From the NCBI GenBank assembly GCA_036961445.1, contig JBALVO010000006.1, positions 1 to 64,000 of the forward strand: a stretch of 64,000 nt of DNA. Direction: 5' to 3'. The position numbers were made by a program, and so were the translations under genes. Positions within the stretch are counted from its first letter, which is position 1; the number at the start of each line of letters is the position of its first letter. Below the pieces are notes generated by a model. The model saw only the letters and a list, made by a program, of their open reading frames with translations, was not told the origin of the DNA and did no database searches. Shown here piece after piece: positions 1 to 8,662 of the stretch. Source of the DNA: JBALVO01 sp036961445 (GTDB taxonomy: Bacteria; Pseudomonadota; Gammaproteobacteria; Pseudomonadales; Halieaceae).

Positions 1-368
1 TGGACGATGACACCCTGATCAAGTACATCGATCGCTTCCTGATGTTCTATATACGGACTGCCGACAGGCTACAGCGGACCTCGGTGTGGATGGATAATCT
101 GGAGGGGGGGATCGAATACCTGCGCGAAGTCGTAATGGAAGACTCCCTGGGAATCGCCGCCGAGCTGGAGCAGCAGATGGCGCATATCGTCGATACCTAT
201 GCCTGCGAGTGGCAGGCCACGTTACAGGATCCGAAAAAGCTACAGCGCTTCCGCCAGTTCGTGAATTCCGATCAGCCTGATAGCGGTGTGGTGTTTGTGC
301 AAGAGCGCGAGCAGATTCGTCCGGCGAGATCCGAAGAACGCCTGCGCCTGGTGGCGGTGGCAAAGTGA
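1..368 (+). CDS. nirB: Assimilatory nitrite reductase [NAD(P)H] large subunit, C-terminal end (partial)
   Basis: The frame is open from base 3 and ends at the TGA at 366-368, so only the last ~120 residues are present. The segment with FYIRTADRLQRTSVW and NLEGGIEYLREVV is characteristic of the NirB C-terminus, after the siroheme and [4Fe-4S] region. NirB with NirD reduces nitrite to ammonium in the cytoplasm using NAD(P)H. The nirD start follows 13 bases later and nasA overlaps nirD, so this is the end of a nirB-nirD-nasA assimilation operon. The catalytic cysteines lie outside the window and cannot be checked. Confidence 0.93.
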   Translation, partial: DDDTLIKYIDRFLMFYIRTADRLQRTSVWMDNLEGGIEYLREVVMEDSLGIAAELEQQMAHIVDTYACEWQATLQDPKKLQRFRQFVNSDQPDSGVVFVQEREQIRPARSEERLRLVAVAK

Positions 369-381
369 GAGAGGTGAGAAC

Positions 382-729
382 ATGACAGCGTTAGAGAAGT
401 GCTCCTGGGAGCATGTCTGCGAAAGGCAGGATTTGGTGGCGGGCTCCGGGGTTTGTGCCCTGTTGGGTACTGAGCAGGTCGCCTTGTTCTACCTGCCTGG
501 TGAGAAGCAGGCGGTTTACGCCCTGGCAAATCGTGACCCGATCGGGCGTGCCAATGTTTTATCCCGTGGGATAGTCGGTGATAGGCAGGGGCAATTGGTG
601 GTTGCCTCGCCTTTGTACAAGCAGCACTTCAATTTGGAGACAGGTGCCTGTCTGGAAGATGACGAAGTGCAGGTGGAGATTTACAACGTGCGCCTGGACG
701 GGGACAGCGTGTTAATCGGGCGTCAATGA
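382..729 (+). CDS. nirD: Nitrite reductase [NAD(P)H] small subunit
   Basis: A 115-residue protein whose ATG follows a GAGGTGAG ribosome-binding site. It has the Rieske-like beta fold of NirD without the cysteine/histidine cluster ligands: the segment YALANRDPIGRANVLSRG is typical, and the C-P-H and C-x-x-H ligands of true Rieske proteins are absent. It is the partner of NirB in reducing nitrite to ammonium. The stop overlaps the start of nasA by four bases (ATGA), which indicates translational coupling. An upstream in-frame start at 286 is ignored because it would overlap nirB widely. Confidence 0.92.
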   Translation: MTALEKCSWEHVCERQDLVAGSGVCALLGTEQVALFYLPGEKQAVYALANRDPIGRANVLSRGIVGDRQGQLVVASPLYKQHFNLETGACLEDDEVQVEIYNVRLDGDSVLIGRQ

Positions 730-3371
730 GCAACTGTAATACCACCTGCCCGTATTGTGGTGTGGGCTGTGGCGTCACCGCCGCAGTTGATCAGGACAAG
801 GTGCTTAGCGTAATGGGGGACGGGAACCATCCCGCGAATGCCGGTCGCCTGTGTGTCAAGGGGACCACACTGGCTGAAACACTCATCCGTGAGGGCCGGC
901 TCCTCCACCCTATATATCAAGGCGCAGCAACACAGTGGGATACCGCTCTTGATCTGGTGGCGGAAAAAATCAGTACGGTGCGACGTAAGCATGGGCCAGC
1001 AGCAATCGCTTTTTACTTATCCGGACAATTACTCACAGAGGATTACTACGTTGCCAACAAGCTGATGAAAGGCTTTCTTGGTAGCGCCAACGTGGACACC
1101 AATTCGCGCTTGTGTATGTCTTCAGCGGTGGCCGCTTACAAGCGTGCCTTTGGCGCTGATTATGTGCCGTGCTCGTATCAGGATCTGGAGAGCTGCGACC
1201 TGTTGGTGATGGTTGGCTCCAACGCTGCCTGGACGCATCCGGTGCTGTACCAGCGTATTGCCGCTGCGCGCAAAATAAACCCGAATAAGCGTATTGTGGT
1301 AATTGATCCGCGGCGCACAGATACCTGCGACATTGCCGATCTGCATCTGCAGATCGCCCCCGGCAGTGATGCTTTCTTATTTGCGGGATTGTTGCATTAC
1401 CTGCAGTGCTCAGGCTTGTTTGATCAAGGTTATATTGACCAGCACACCCAGGGACTGGATGCTGCGCTAGTGGCGGGTGCAGCTTGTGATAGATCGGAGG
1501 TTGCCAGGCAGACCGGTCTCACGCAGGAGGCCCTGGAGGCGTTTTATCAGCTGTTCGGCGCGACGCAAAACACTGTAACCCTGTATTCCCAGGGCATAAA
1601 TCAATCTGCTACAGGCACTGACAAGTGCAACGCTATTATTAATTGTCATCTGGCGACAGGCCGGCTGGGCAGACCCGGCATGGGGCCGTTTTCCATCACC
1701 GGCCAACCCAATGCAATGGGGGGTCGTGAAGTGGGAGGTTTGGCTAATCAATTGGCTGCCCATATGGATTTCACTCCAGATAATGTGGATCTGGTGCGGC
1801 AGTTCTGGCAAGCAACGGATATGGCAAATGAAGCCGGGCTAAAAGCGGTGGATATGTTTCGCGCCGCGGCGGATGGGGAAATTCGCTTCATGTGGATAAT
1901 GGCGACCAACCCGGCTGTTAGCCTGCCAGACTCAGCAATGGTGCGCCGGGCGTTGGAAAATTGCGAGTTCGTGGTGGTATCTGATTGTGTGGGCGACACC
2001 GATACCGCGGCCTATGCCGACTTACTTCTTCCCGCCATGGGCTGGGGAGAGAAAGACGGTACAGTTACCAATTCCGAACGTTGTATTTCTCGTCAGCGCA
2101 AACTGGTGACTGCCGCGGGGGAAGCGCGGCCAGATTGGTGGATGGTCACACAGGTGGCACAACGCCTGGGATTTGAACAAGCCTTTGATTTTCAACATCC
2201 GGCGCAAATATTTCGCGAACATGCGCAGCTTTCGGGTATTGAAAATAACGGTAGTAGAGATTTCGATATCAGCGGCTTGGCAGATATGTCTGAGCATGCA
2301 TACGACGAAATGCCACCCACCTACTGGCCGGTGCCAGCGGCGAGTGGGACTGCTGCGCCGATCACCGATGGCAGGTTTTTTACCGCTTCGGGCCGGGCGA
2401 ACTTCATTGCGTTGAGTCCCGTGTTACCGGATGCAGAGCCAGGTATACAATCAACACTGAAATTGAATACCGGTCGCCTGCGGGATCAATGGCATACCAT
2501 GACCCGCACCGGTCGAGTACCGAGGTTGATGCGCCATCGCGATTTCTTCAGCGTTTCCCTTGGTCCGGTTGAAGCCATGGCCAGCGGCCTTGCTGAGGGT
2601 GATCTGGTGGCAGTGCACAACACCCTGGGCGCGGTCAGGGCCCTGTTGCATGTGGAACCGGACCTGCCTGCGGGGCAGATATTCAGCCCCATTCACTGGA
2701 GTTCGCAGTTTTCTGGCCAAGCTTGTATCAGTGGACTGATTGCTGCGGTTACAGATCCGGTATCCGGCCAACCCCAGTCCAAGTTCGCCAGGGTGTCAGT
2801 TTCCGGTGTCGCGGTATCCTGCTGGGGTCTGCTGCTCACCAAAGCGTTGCCGGTATTGCCCGAGTTGGGCTACTGGTCCAGGGTCGCTATCCCTGGTGGC
2901 TACCTCACCTTGCTAGCTGCCTCTGTGGACTTGCAGCCCATGGCAGCGCGCGCCGCACTATTGGCGCCGCTGCTGCGCCACGCTGAACGCCATACTTGCT
3001 ATGCCGATAGCGACAGTGCGGATTTCCGCGATATTGGCACGACTAATGGCGACCTCGTTTATGCACTTTATCTCAACCCTCAGCGCAGGAAATTGCCTGC
3101 GCATGACTGGTTGTCCGGGTTGTTCAGCTCGCTGCGGCTCGCGGCCCCCGCCGGGCTGTTGGCCGGCTTTGATCCTGATGTTCCTGATAAGGGGCGGTTA
3201 ATCTGCACGTGCTGGGAGGTGGGTGAGCGCGAGATCGACCAAGCGCTAGTAGCCGGTGTGTGCACTATGGAGCATTTGGGGGAGCGATTGCGTTGTGGTA
3301 CGCAGTGCGGTTCCTGTGTGCCGGAGTTAAAACGCATGCTACAGGCGTTGGAGCAGGATAATGCTGCCTGA
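726..3371 (+). CDS. nasA: Assimilatory nitrate reductase catalytic subunit with C-terminal BFD-like [2Fe-2S] domain
   Basis: An 881-residue molybdenum bis-MGD enzyme that reduces nitrate to nitrite in the cytoplasm. The N-terminal [4Fe-4S] motif TCPYCGVGCG lies at about residues 7-16 with the fourth ligand in GRLCVKG. The molybdopterin oxidoreductase and dinucleotide-binding domains follow. The last ~60 residues form a BFD-like [2Fe-2S] domain (ICTCWEVGEREI, then CGTQCGSC), as in NasA proteins that take electrons from a flavoprotein partner. No twin-arginine signal is present, which separates it from periplasmic NapA. The start overlaps the nirD stop by four bases. No separate electron-transfer subunit gene follows it here. 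Confidence 0.95.
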   Translation: MSNCNTTCPYCGVGCGVTAAVDQDKVLSVMGDGNHPANAGRLCVKGTTLAETLIREGRLLHPIYQGAATQWDTALDLVAEKISTVRRKHGPAAIAFYLSGQLLTEDYYVANKLMKGFLGSANVDTNSRLCMSSAVAAYKRAFGADYVPCSYQDLESCDLLVMVGSNAAWTHPVLYQRIAAARKINPNKRIVVIDPRRTDTCDIADLHLQIAPGSDAFLFAGLLHYLQCSGLFDQGYIDQHTQGLDAALVAGAACDRSEVARQTGLTQEALEAFYQLFGATQNTVTLYSQGINQSATGTDKCNAIINCHLATGRLGRPGMGPFSITGQPNAMGGREVGGLANQLAAHMDFTPDNVDLVRQFWQATDMANEAGLKAVDMFRAAADGEIRFMWIMATNPAVSLPDSAMVRRALENCEFVVVSDCVGDTDTAAYADLLLPAMGWGEKDGTVTNSERCISRQRKLVTAAGEARPDWWMVTQVAQRLGFEQAFDFQHPAQIFREHAQLSGIENNGSRDFDISGLADMSEHAYDEMPPTYWPVPAASGTAAPITDGRFFTASGRANFIALSPVLPDAEPGIQSTLKLNTGRLRDQWHTMTRTGRVPRLMRHRDFFSVSLGPVEAMASGLAEGDLVAVHNTLGAVRALLHVEPDLPAGQIFSPIHWSSQFSGQACISGLIAAVTDPVSGQPQSKFARVSVSGVAVSCWGLLLTKALPVLPELGYWSRVAIPGGYLTLLAASVDLQPMAARAALLAPLLRHAERHTCYADSDSADFRDIGTTNGDLVYALYLNPQRRKLPAHDWLSGLFSSLRLAAPAGLLAGFDPDVPDKGRLICTCWEVGEREIDQALVAGVCTMEHLGERLRCGTQCGSCVPELKRMLQALEQDNAA

Positions 3372-3375
3372 ATGC

Positions 3376-3406
3376 AAAAGGGGACACACCGTAGCAGTGG
3401 TCCCCT
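3376..3406. terminator. Bidirectional terminator between nasA and acs
   Basis: A hairpin with arms AGGGGAC and GTCCCCT around an inner CAC/GTG pairing lies between the convergent nasA and acs genes. On the minus strand it is followed by TTTT, so it suits acs; it begins five bases after the nasA stop and may serve nasA too. Confidence 0.65.
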
Positions 3407-3450
3407 GGTCGTAACGGCTGCAAGTCGCAGCCAGCAGTTGCACGCGGTGT

Positions 3451-5382
3451 TTATCCCGGTCTATTGGCCACCAGGCTGTCCACCACAGAGGGGTCCGCCA
3501 GGGTGCTGGTGTCACCCAGACTGTCCAGTTCGTTCTCGGCAATCTTGCGCAGGATGCGGCGCATGATCTTGCCGGAGCGGGTTTTTGGCAGGCCGGGTGC
3601 CCACTGGATAATGTCGGGCTTGGCGATAGGGCCAATCTCCTGTACACACAGTTTTATCAGTTCCTGGCGCAATGTCTCCGTTGGTTCCACCCCTTGCATG
3701 GGTGTCACGTAGGCGTAGATGCCCTGGCCTTTGATGTCATGGGGATAGCCTACGACCGCCGCCTCGGCGATCTGCTCGTGCAATACCAGAGCGCTCTCTA
3801 CCTCGGCGGTGCCCATGCGGTGGCCGGAGACGTTCAGCACATCGTCAACACGACCGGTAATCCAGTAATAGCCATCTTCATCGCGCTTGGCACCATCACC
3901 AGTGAAGTAATACCCGGGGTAGTTGCTGAAGTAGGTATCTATCATGCGTTGGTGGTCGCCGTAGACACTGCGAATCTGGCTGGGCCAGGAGGATTTTATT
4001 ACCAGGTAACCGGCGCCCGGGCCCTCGATTTCCGAACCGTCTTCGTTCAGCAGCGCCAGGTCTACGCCGAAGAAGGGGAAGGTGGCCGAACCCGGTTTCA
4101 GGGCGGTGGCACCAGGAAGCGGCGTAATCATGTGCGCTCCGGTCTCGGTCTGCCACCAGGTATCTATGATGGGGCAGCGTGAATCGCCGACCACCTGGTA
4201 ATACCATTCCCAGGCCTCCGGGTTTATGGGTTCACCCACCGTGCCCAGCAGCCGCAGACTGGCACGCGAGCTGCGAGTGACGGGCTCATTGCCTACAGCT
4301 TGCAGCGCTCTTATGGCGGTGGGCGCAGTATAGAAGATGTTTACCTGGTGCTTATCGACGACTTCCCAGCAGCGCCCGGCGTCGGGGTAGGTGGGCACAC
4401 CCTCGAACATCAGGGAGATGGCGCCGTTGGCCAGCGGGCCGTAGACAATATACGTGTGGCCGGTGACCCAGCCCACATCGGCGGTGCACCAGTAGATCTC
4501 TCCCTCCCGGTAGTCAAATACGTACTTGAAGGTCATGGCAGCCTGCAACAGATAGCCGCCTGTGGTGTGCAGTACACCCTTGGGCTGACCGGTAGAGCCA
4601 GACGTATACAGGATGAATAACGGATCCTCAGCGTCCATGGACTCAGGCGCACACTCAGTGTCGGCAAGCTCTACAGTGTCGTGGTACCAGATATCGCGGC
4701 CATCCTGCCAGGCGACGTCAGCCCCGGTGCGTTTTATCACCAGGCAGGTGTGGACATTGGGGCAGTCTGCCAGGGCCTGGTCGGCATTAATTTTCAGGGG
4801 AATGCTCCTGCCGCCACGCACGCCTTCATCGGCGGTGATCAGCGTTTGGCAATCCGAGTCCAGTATGCGATCTCTCAAGGCTCCCGGGGAGAAGCCACCA
4901 AATACGATGGAGTGCACCGCGCCTATGCGCGTGCAGGCGAGCATGGCGTAGGCCGCCTCGGGAATCATTGGCATGTAGATGCACACCCGGTCTCCCTTTT
5001 TGACGCCGCGGGCCTTGAGCGTATTGGCCAGCTTACAGACGTGATCTTTGAGCTCGGCGTAGGTAATGTGCTTGCTGTCTGCGGGGTCGTCGCCTTCCCA
5101 GATCAATGCGGTCTGATCCGCGCGCTCAGGCAGGTGCCGATCTATACAGTTGTAGCTGACGTTTAACTTGCCGCCGGCAAACCATTGGGCGTCGCCTTTG
5201 ACGAAGTCATAGCTAACTACCTTGTCCCAGGGCTGTTCCCAGGACAGAAACTCGGTAGCCATCTCGCCCCAGAAACCGTCGGGGTCATCGATCGAACGTT
5301 TGTACATCGCCTGGTATTGCTCGGCGTTGATGTGGGCATCCTTGAAATTGGCGGGAACGTTGTGGATAGGAAATTCAGACAT
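3451..5382 (-). CDS. acs: Acetyl-coenzyme A synthetase
   Basis: A 643-residue AMP-forming ligase that activates acetate to acetyl-CoA through acetyl-adenylate. The adenylation core YTSGSTGQPKG is near residue 260, the DTWWQTETGAHM signature lies mid-protein, and the C-terminal PKTRSGKIMRR carries the conserved lysine that is reversibly acetylated in this family. The ATG at 5382 is preferred over one 33 bases upstream because an AAGGGAAGGG ribosome-binding site precedes it and MSEFPIHNV matches the usual N-terminus. In Pseudomonas acs likewise lies downstream of panC and is under CbrB-linked control; whether that holds here is inference. Confidence 0.96.
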   Translation of the reverse strand: MSEFPIHNVPANFKDAHINAEQYQAMYKRSIDDPDGFWGEMATEFLSWEQPWDKVVSYDFVKGDAQWFAGGKLNVSYNCIDRHLPERADQTALIWEGDDPADSKHITYAELKDHVCKLANTLKARGVKKGDRVCIYMPMIPEAAYAMLACTRIGAVHSIVFGGFSPGALRDRILDSDCQTLITADEGVRGGRSIPLKINADQALADCPNVHTCLVIKRTGADVAWQDGRDIWYHDTVELADTECAPESMDAEDPLFILYTSGSTGQPKGVLHTTGGYLLQAAMTFKYVFDYREGEIYWCTADVGWVTGHTYIVYGPLANGAISLMFEGVPTYPDAGRCWEVVDKHQVNIFYTAPTAIRALQAVGNEPVTRSSRASLRLLGTVGEPINPEAWEWYYQVVGDSRCPIIDTWWQTETGAHMITPLPGATALKPGSATFPFFGVDLALLNEDGSEIEGPGAGYLVIKSSWPSQIRSVYGDHQRMIDTYFSNYPGYYFTGDGAKRDEDGYYWITGRVDDVLNVSGHRMGTAEVESALVLHEQIAEAAVVGYPHDIKGQGIYAYVTPMQGVEPTETLRQELIKLCVQEIGPIAKPDIIQWAPGLPKTRSGKIMRRILRKIAENELDSLGDTSTLADPSVVDSLVANRPG

Positions 5383-5496
5383 GTTGGCCCTTCCCTTTGT
5401 CAGTTTGGTGAACACAGGATGATACTTGGCCGACTAGGTTGTGCAAGCCGACCAAGGTCTAATAGTGAAGGAAATTTGCGGGCAGCGCAGTTGGCT

Positions 5497-6384
5497 TTAG
5501 TGGCCGTCGGCCAACATGCCCCAGTCAGACACGGGGTTCAGGGCGAGGCGCACATTGTCAATAAGACGGGTGGAGCCCAGACTAGCGGCGGCCAGAATGG
5601 CGATTTCTTCAGTGGCTGCGGTGACCGGAAGTAGGGTGCGGGCATCGCGGATCGCGAAGTAGTCAGGTTCAAAGCCTGCCTGCAACAGCTTCATACGGGC
5701 GTGGGATTCCAATTGCAGGAAGTTGTCGAAGCCGCAGGCAATAGCCTCGCGGCAACTGTTCAGTGTTTGGTGAATAACTGGCGCGATAGATCTTTGTTCA
5801 AAGGATAAGAATCCGTTGCGGGAGCTCTTGGCAACGCCATCTTCATCCCTGGAAGTGCGTACACCCACAATTTCTATGGGTAGGCACAGGTCGGTGGTCA
5901 TCTTGCGCACAATAGAGAGTTGTTGGAAATCTTTTTCGCCAAAGACAGCGATATCCGGCTGTACGATATTGAATAACTTGCTGACCACGGTGGTGACGCC
6001 GTCAAAATGGCCGGGGCGGCTGCTGCCGCACAAAGTGTCGCCCAATGCGGGTACGTGTACCTGGGTTTGTGCTGCCATACCTTCCGGGTAGATAGCGTCT
6101 ACGGCGGGTGCGTAAAGTACCTGAACCCCCTCGGCAAACAATTTTTCTTTGTCCGCTGCAAGGGTGCGTGGATAAGAATCCAGGTCTTCATTGGCACCGA
6201 ATTGCAGGGGGTTGACGAAAATGCTGACGACGACCACGTCACACAGGCTGCGTGCCTTGCGTACCAGGTCCAGGTGGCCTTCATGTAGGTTGCCCATGGT
6301 GGGCACAAAGGCAATGCTTTGGCCACTCTGACGAGACTTGCGCAGAGCGGATTGTAACTGAGCGTTGCTGCTATAAGTTCGCAT
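5497..6384 (-). CDS. panC: Pantothenate synthetase
   Basis: A 295-residue enzyme that condenses pantoate with beta-alanine, using ATP, to form pantothenate. The class I ligase nucleotide motif FVPTMGNLHEGH is near residues 27-38 and the KMSKS-like region GEKDFQQLSIV is mid-protein. It lies on the same strand as panB but 256 bases away, so it may have its own promoter. The spacer contains only a weak AATGTGT/ACACATT hairpin that I could not assign. panD, the usual third gene, is not in the window. Confidence 0.96.
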   Translation of the reverse strand: MRTYSSNAQLQSALRKSRQSGQSIAFVPTMGNLHEGHLDLVRKARSLCDVVVVSIFVNPLQFGANEDLDSYPRTLAADKEKLFAEGVQVLYAPAVDAIYPEGMAAQTQVHVPALGDTLCGSSRPGHFDGVTTVVSKLFNIVQPDIAVFGEKDFQQLSIVRKMTTDLCLPIEIVGVRTSRDEDGVAKSSRNGFLSFEQRSIAPVIHQTLNSCREAIACGFDNFLQLESHARMKLLQAGFEPDYFAIRDARTLLPVTAATEEIAILAAASLGSTRLIDNVRLALNPVSDWGMLADGH

Positions 6385-6640
6385 ATCTACCTGATCCCTG
6401 CACGTTACGGAATGGTGACGCTAAACCAGTAAAAAACACTAGTTTTAACCCGCAGTGGCCAGTGCCTGACTGACGGGATGGGAATTATGCCCCAACACCT
6501 ATAGTCGGGCAACGGGTTTTTATGAAAAATTCACACTCTTTGTTACCAAAAGAAGCAAAATGTCGACATGTAATGTGTTCTACCGACACATTAAGTGAGT
6601 GATTACTTTAGGTGGGGGTGCTTTGTGGCGGTATAAGCAC

Positions 6641-7432
6641 TCAGGAGTAGCTGTGCTCATCCTTGGGGTATTGCCCGGCTTTGACTGCGTCTACAAACGC
6701 TTTGAGGCCGCCCTGGATGGTAGTCTGGCCCTCCATGAAGTTCTGTACGAAGCGCGCGCTGTGTCCAGACAGTCCCAGCAGGTCGTGCATGACCAACACC
6801 TGGGCATCGGTGCCGGCACCAGCGCCAATACCAATGACCGGAATATCCAGTTTGCGGCTGATATCGGCGGCCAGGGTCGCCGGTACACATTCCAGTACCA
6901 GCAGGCTGGCGCCGGCGTCCTTGATCTCCACAGAATCTGCCAGTATCGACTTTGCCTCTTTTGGCGTGCGGCCCTGTACCTTGAAGCCACCGAAGGTGTT
7001 AACCGACTGCGGCGTCAGACCCAGGTGTGCGCACACCGGAATGCCGCGTTCCACCAGCATGCTGATGGTATCGCTGAGCCAGGTGCCGCCTTCCATTTTG
7101 ACCATCTGCGCACCGGCCTGCATCAAACGGGTGGCGTTGATCATGGTCTGCTCTGGCGTGGTGTAACTCATGAAGGGCATATCAGCGATGACCAGGGAGT
7201 CGGGAGCGCCGCGACAGACGCATTCGGTGTGGTAAACCATGTGATCCATAGTGACCGGGATGGTACTGTCGTGTCCCTGCAGGACCATGCCCAGTGAGTC
7301 ACCGACCAGAATGGTTTCAGCGCCTGCCTCGCTAATTACGTGTGCAAAAGTCGCGTCATAGGCGGTGATGCAGACAAACTTTTCCCCGGCGGCTTTCTTC
7401 TTGTCCAGGGTGCTGATGGTAATCTTGCCCAT
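6641..7432 (-). CDS. panB: 3-methyl-2-oxobutanoate hydroxymethyltransferase
   Basis: A 263-residue (beta/alpha)8 enzyme that transfers a hydroxymethyl group from methylene-tetrahydrofolate to alpha-ketoisovalerate to make ketopantoate, the first committed step to pantothenate. Family segments are clear: ITAYDATFAHVISEAGAETILVGDSLG carries the metal-binding aspartate, VKMEGG follows, and GIGAGAGTDAQVLVMHDLLG is near the C-terminus. The start is eight bases from the stop of the deoxynucleoside kinase gene, so both are probably co-transcribed with folK and pcnB. Confidence 0.96.
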   Translation of the reverse strand: MGKITISTLDKKKAAGEKFVCITAYDATFAHVISEAGAETILVGDSLGMVLQGHDSTIPVTMDHMVYHTECVCRGAPDSLVIADMPFMSYTTPEQTMINATRLMQAGAQMVKMEGGTWLSDTISMLVERGIPVCAHLGLTPQSVNTFGGFKVQGRTPKEAKSILADSVEIKDAGASLLVLECVPATLAADISRKLDIPVIGIGAGAGTDAQVLVMHDLLGLSGHSARFVQNFMEGQTTIQGGLKAFVDAVKAGQYPKDEHSYS

Positions 7433-7440
7433 GGCTTTCG

Positions 7441-8124
7441 CTATCCGAAAAAAGTGGGGTTGAAGTAGTGGCGACCATTGCGGATGTCCAGCAGATAGTC
7501 CACCAGGTGTGTATAGTCCAGCTCGCCGTTTACCAGGTCGATTTCGCTGGCGTTGACGATGAGTAGAGGAGCGCCATCGTAATATAGAAAGAACTCACTG
7601 TACACTTCGTTTAGTCGCTCCAGATAGTCCCGCTCTATGCCCTGTTCAAAGGGTAAACCGCGACTATCAATGCGCGACAACAGTACGTCTGTAGAGGCCT
7701 GCAAATAGATCACCAGATCCGGGCGAGGCGCGTCTATAGTGAGCTGTTGATAGACTTTTTCATACAGCTGGAACTCATCCTGTTCCAGGTTGATACGAGC
7801 GAATAAGGGGTCCTTCTCAATCAGAAAATCCGAGACCCGCACTGGCTCGAAGATGTCGGCCTGGCGCAAATCCTGGATCTTCTGGGCACGTTGGAACAGG
7901 AAGAACAACTGGGTCGCCAGTGCTGCCTGCTTGCGGTTACGGTAGAATTTTTCCAGGAACGGATTGTCCTCGGCATCTTCCAGTAGCGTGTCGTAGTTAA
8001 AGCTGGCAGCGAGCTTTTTGGCCAGGGTCGTCTTGCCCACACCGATAGGTCCTTCTACGGCGATAAAAGCGGGTGGTGTGCGCCCCTTCAGGTCGATGTT
8101 GATGGCTGTGGTCTGGCGCATCAA
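7441..8124 (-). CDS. Deoxynucleoside kinase family protein
   Basis: A 227-residue P-loop kinase. The Walker A motif GPIGVGKTT is near residues 25-33, followed by the family segment LLEDAEDNPFLEKFYRNR and LATQLFFLFQRAQKIQ. These mark the deoxyadenosine/deoxyguanosine kinase family, which phosphorylates deoxynucleosides for salvage. The substrate cannot be read from sequence. It sits between folK and panB, an arrangement common in gammaproteobacteria. Downstream spacing to panB is eight bases. Confidence 0.9.
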   Translation of the reverse strand: MMRQTTAINIDLKGRTPPAFIAVEGPIGVGKTTLAKKLAASFNYDTLLEDAEDNPFLEKFYRNRKQAALATQLFFLFQRAQKIQDLRQADIFEPVRVSDFLIEKDPLFARINLEQDEFQLYEKVYQQLTIDAPRPDLVIYLQASTDVLLSRIDSRGLPFEQGIERDYLERLNEVYSEFFLYYDGAPLLIVNASEIDLVNGELDYTHLVDYLLDIRNGRHYFNPTFFG

Positions 8125-8152
8125 TCCATGGCTCCCCGTTGTGTCTGTGTCT

Positions 8153-8662
8153 CTAAGGACATTGGTCAGGTTGTAACTGCAGGTTGGTTTGCTCTAACTC
8201 GCCCCGGGGGCAAGCGGTTACTAATGTATCAAGAACTGTGCCGTCGGGCAGCACCAAATTTGCGCTGCTGATTTCCGCCAGAGGGTACAGCACGAAATTA
8301 CGCTGCGCCATGGCACTGTGGGGTACTGTGAGTCTGCTGTTGTGAATCTGCTGATCGCCGAATAGCAGGATGTCCAGATCCAGGGTGCGAGCCCCCCAGC
8401 GAACATTGCGCACGCGGCCCTGTGCCTGCTCGATCTGTTGCAGTGCGTCCAGTAACTGCAGCGGGAGTAAGTCGGTGTTCAGTAGCACGACGGCATTGAG
8501 GTAGTCAGGCTGCGTGCCGGGGCCCACGGCAGTGCTGCGATAAACACTGGAGGTATGTTCGACGTACGAGTGGGGGAGTGTGCCAATCGCGATCACGGCG
8601 CTGCGCAACTGGTGTATAGGGTCTTGCAGGTTGCTGCCCAGTGCGATGTAGGCAGGTATCAT
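8153..8662 (-). CDS. folK: 2-amino-4-hydroxy-6-hydroxymethyldihydropteridine pyrophosphokinase
   Basis: A 169-residue HPPK that transfers pyrophosphate from ATP to the pterin in folate synthesis. It begins with IPAYIALGSNLQDP, has the RWGARTLDLDILLFGD signature with the two magnesium-binding aspartates, and VPHSAMAQRNFVLYPLAEI near the end. The ATG overlaps the pcnB stop by four bases, so translation is coupled. The folK product feeds tetrahydrofolate synthesis, the cofactor of PanB encoded downstream. Confidence 0.95.
   Translation of the reverse strand: MIPAYIALGSNLQDPIHQLRSAVIAIGTLPHSYVEHTSSVYRSTAVGPGTQPDYLNAVVLLNTDLLPLQLLDALQQIEQAQGRVRNVRWGARTLDLDILLFGDQQIHNSRLTVPHSAMAQRNFVLYPLAEISSANLVLPDGTVLDTLVTACPRGELEQTNLQLQPDQCP

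Noticed and set aside
3694..5634. Several 106-162 residue plus-strand frames opposite acs
   Set aside because: Shadows of the conserved acs reading frame.
6599..7297. 232-residue plus-strand frame opposite panB
   Set aside because: Shadow of panB, which has all family motifs.
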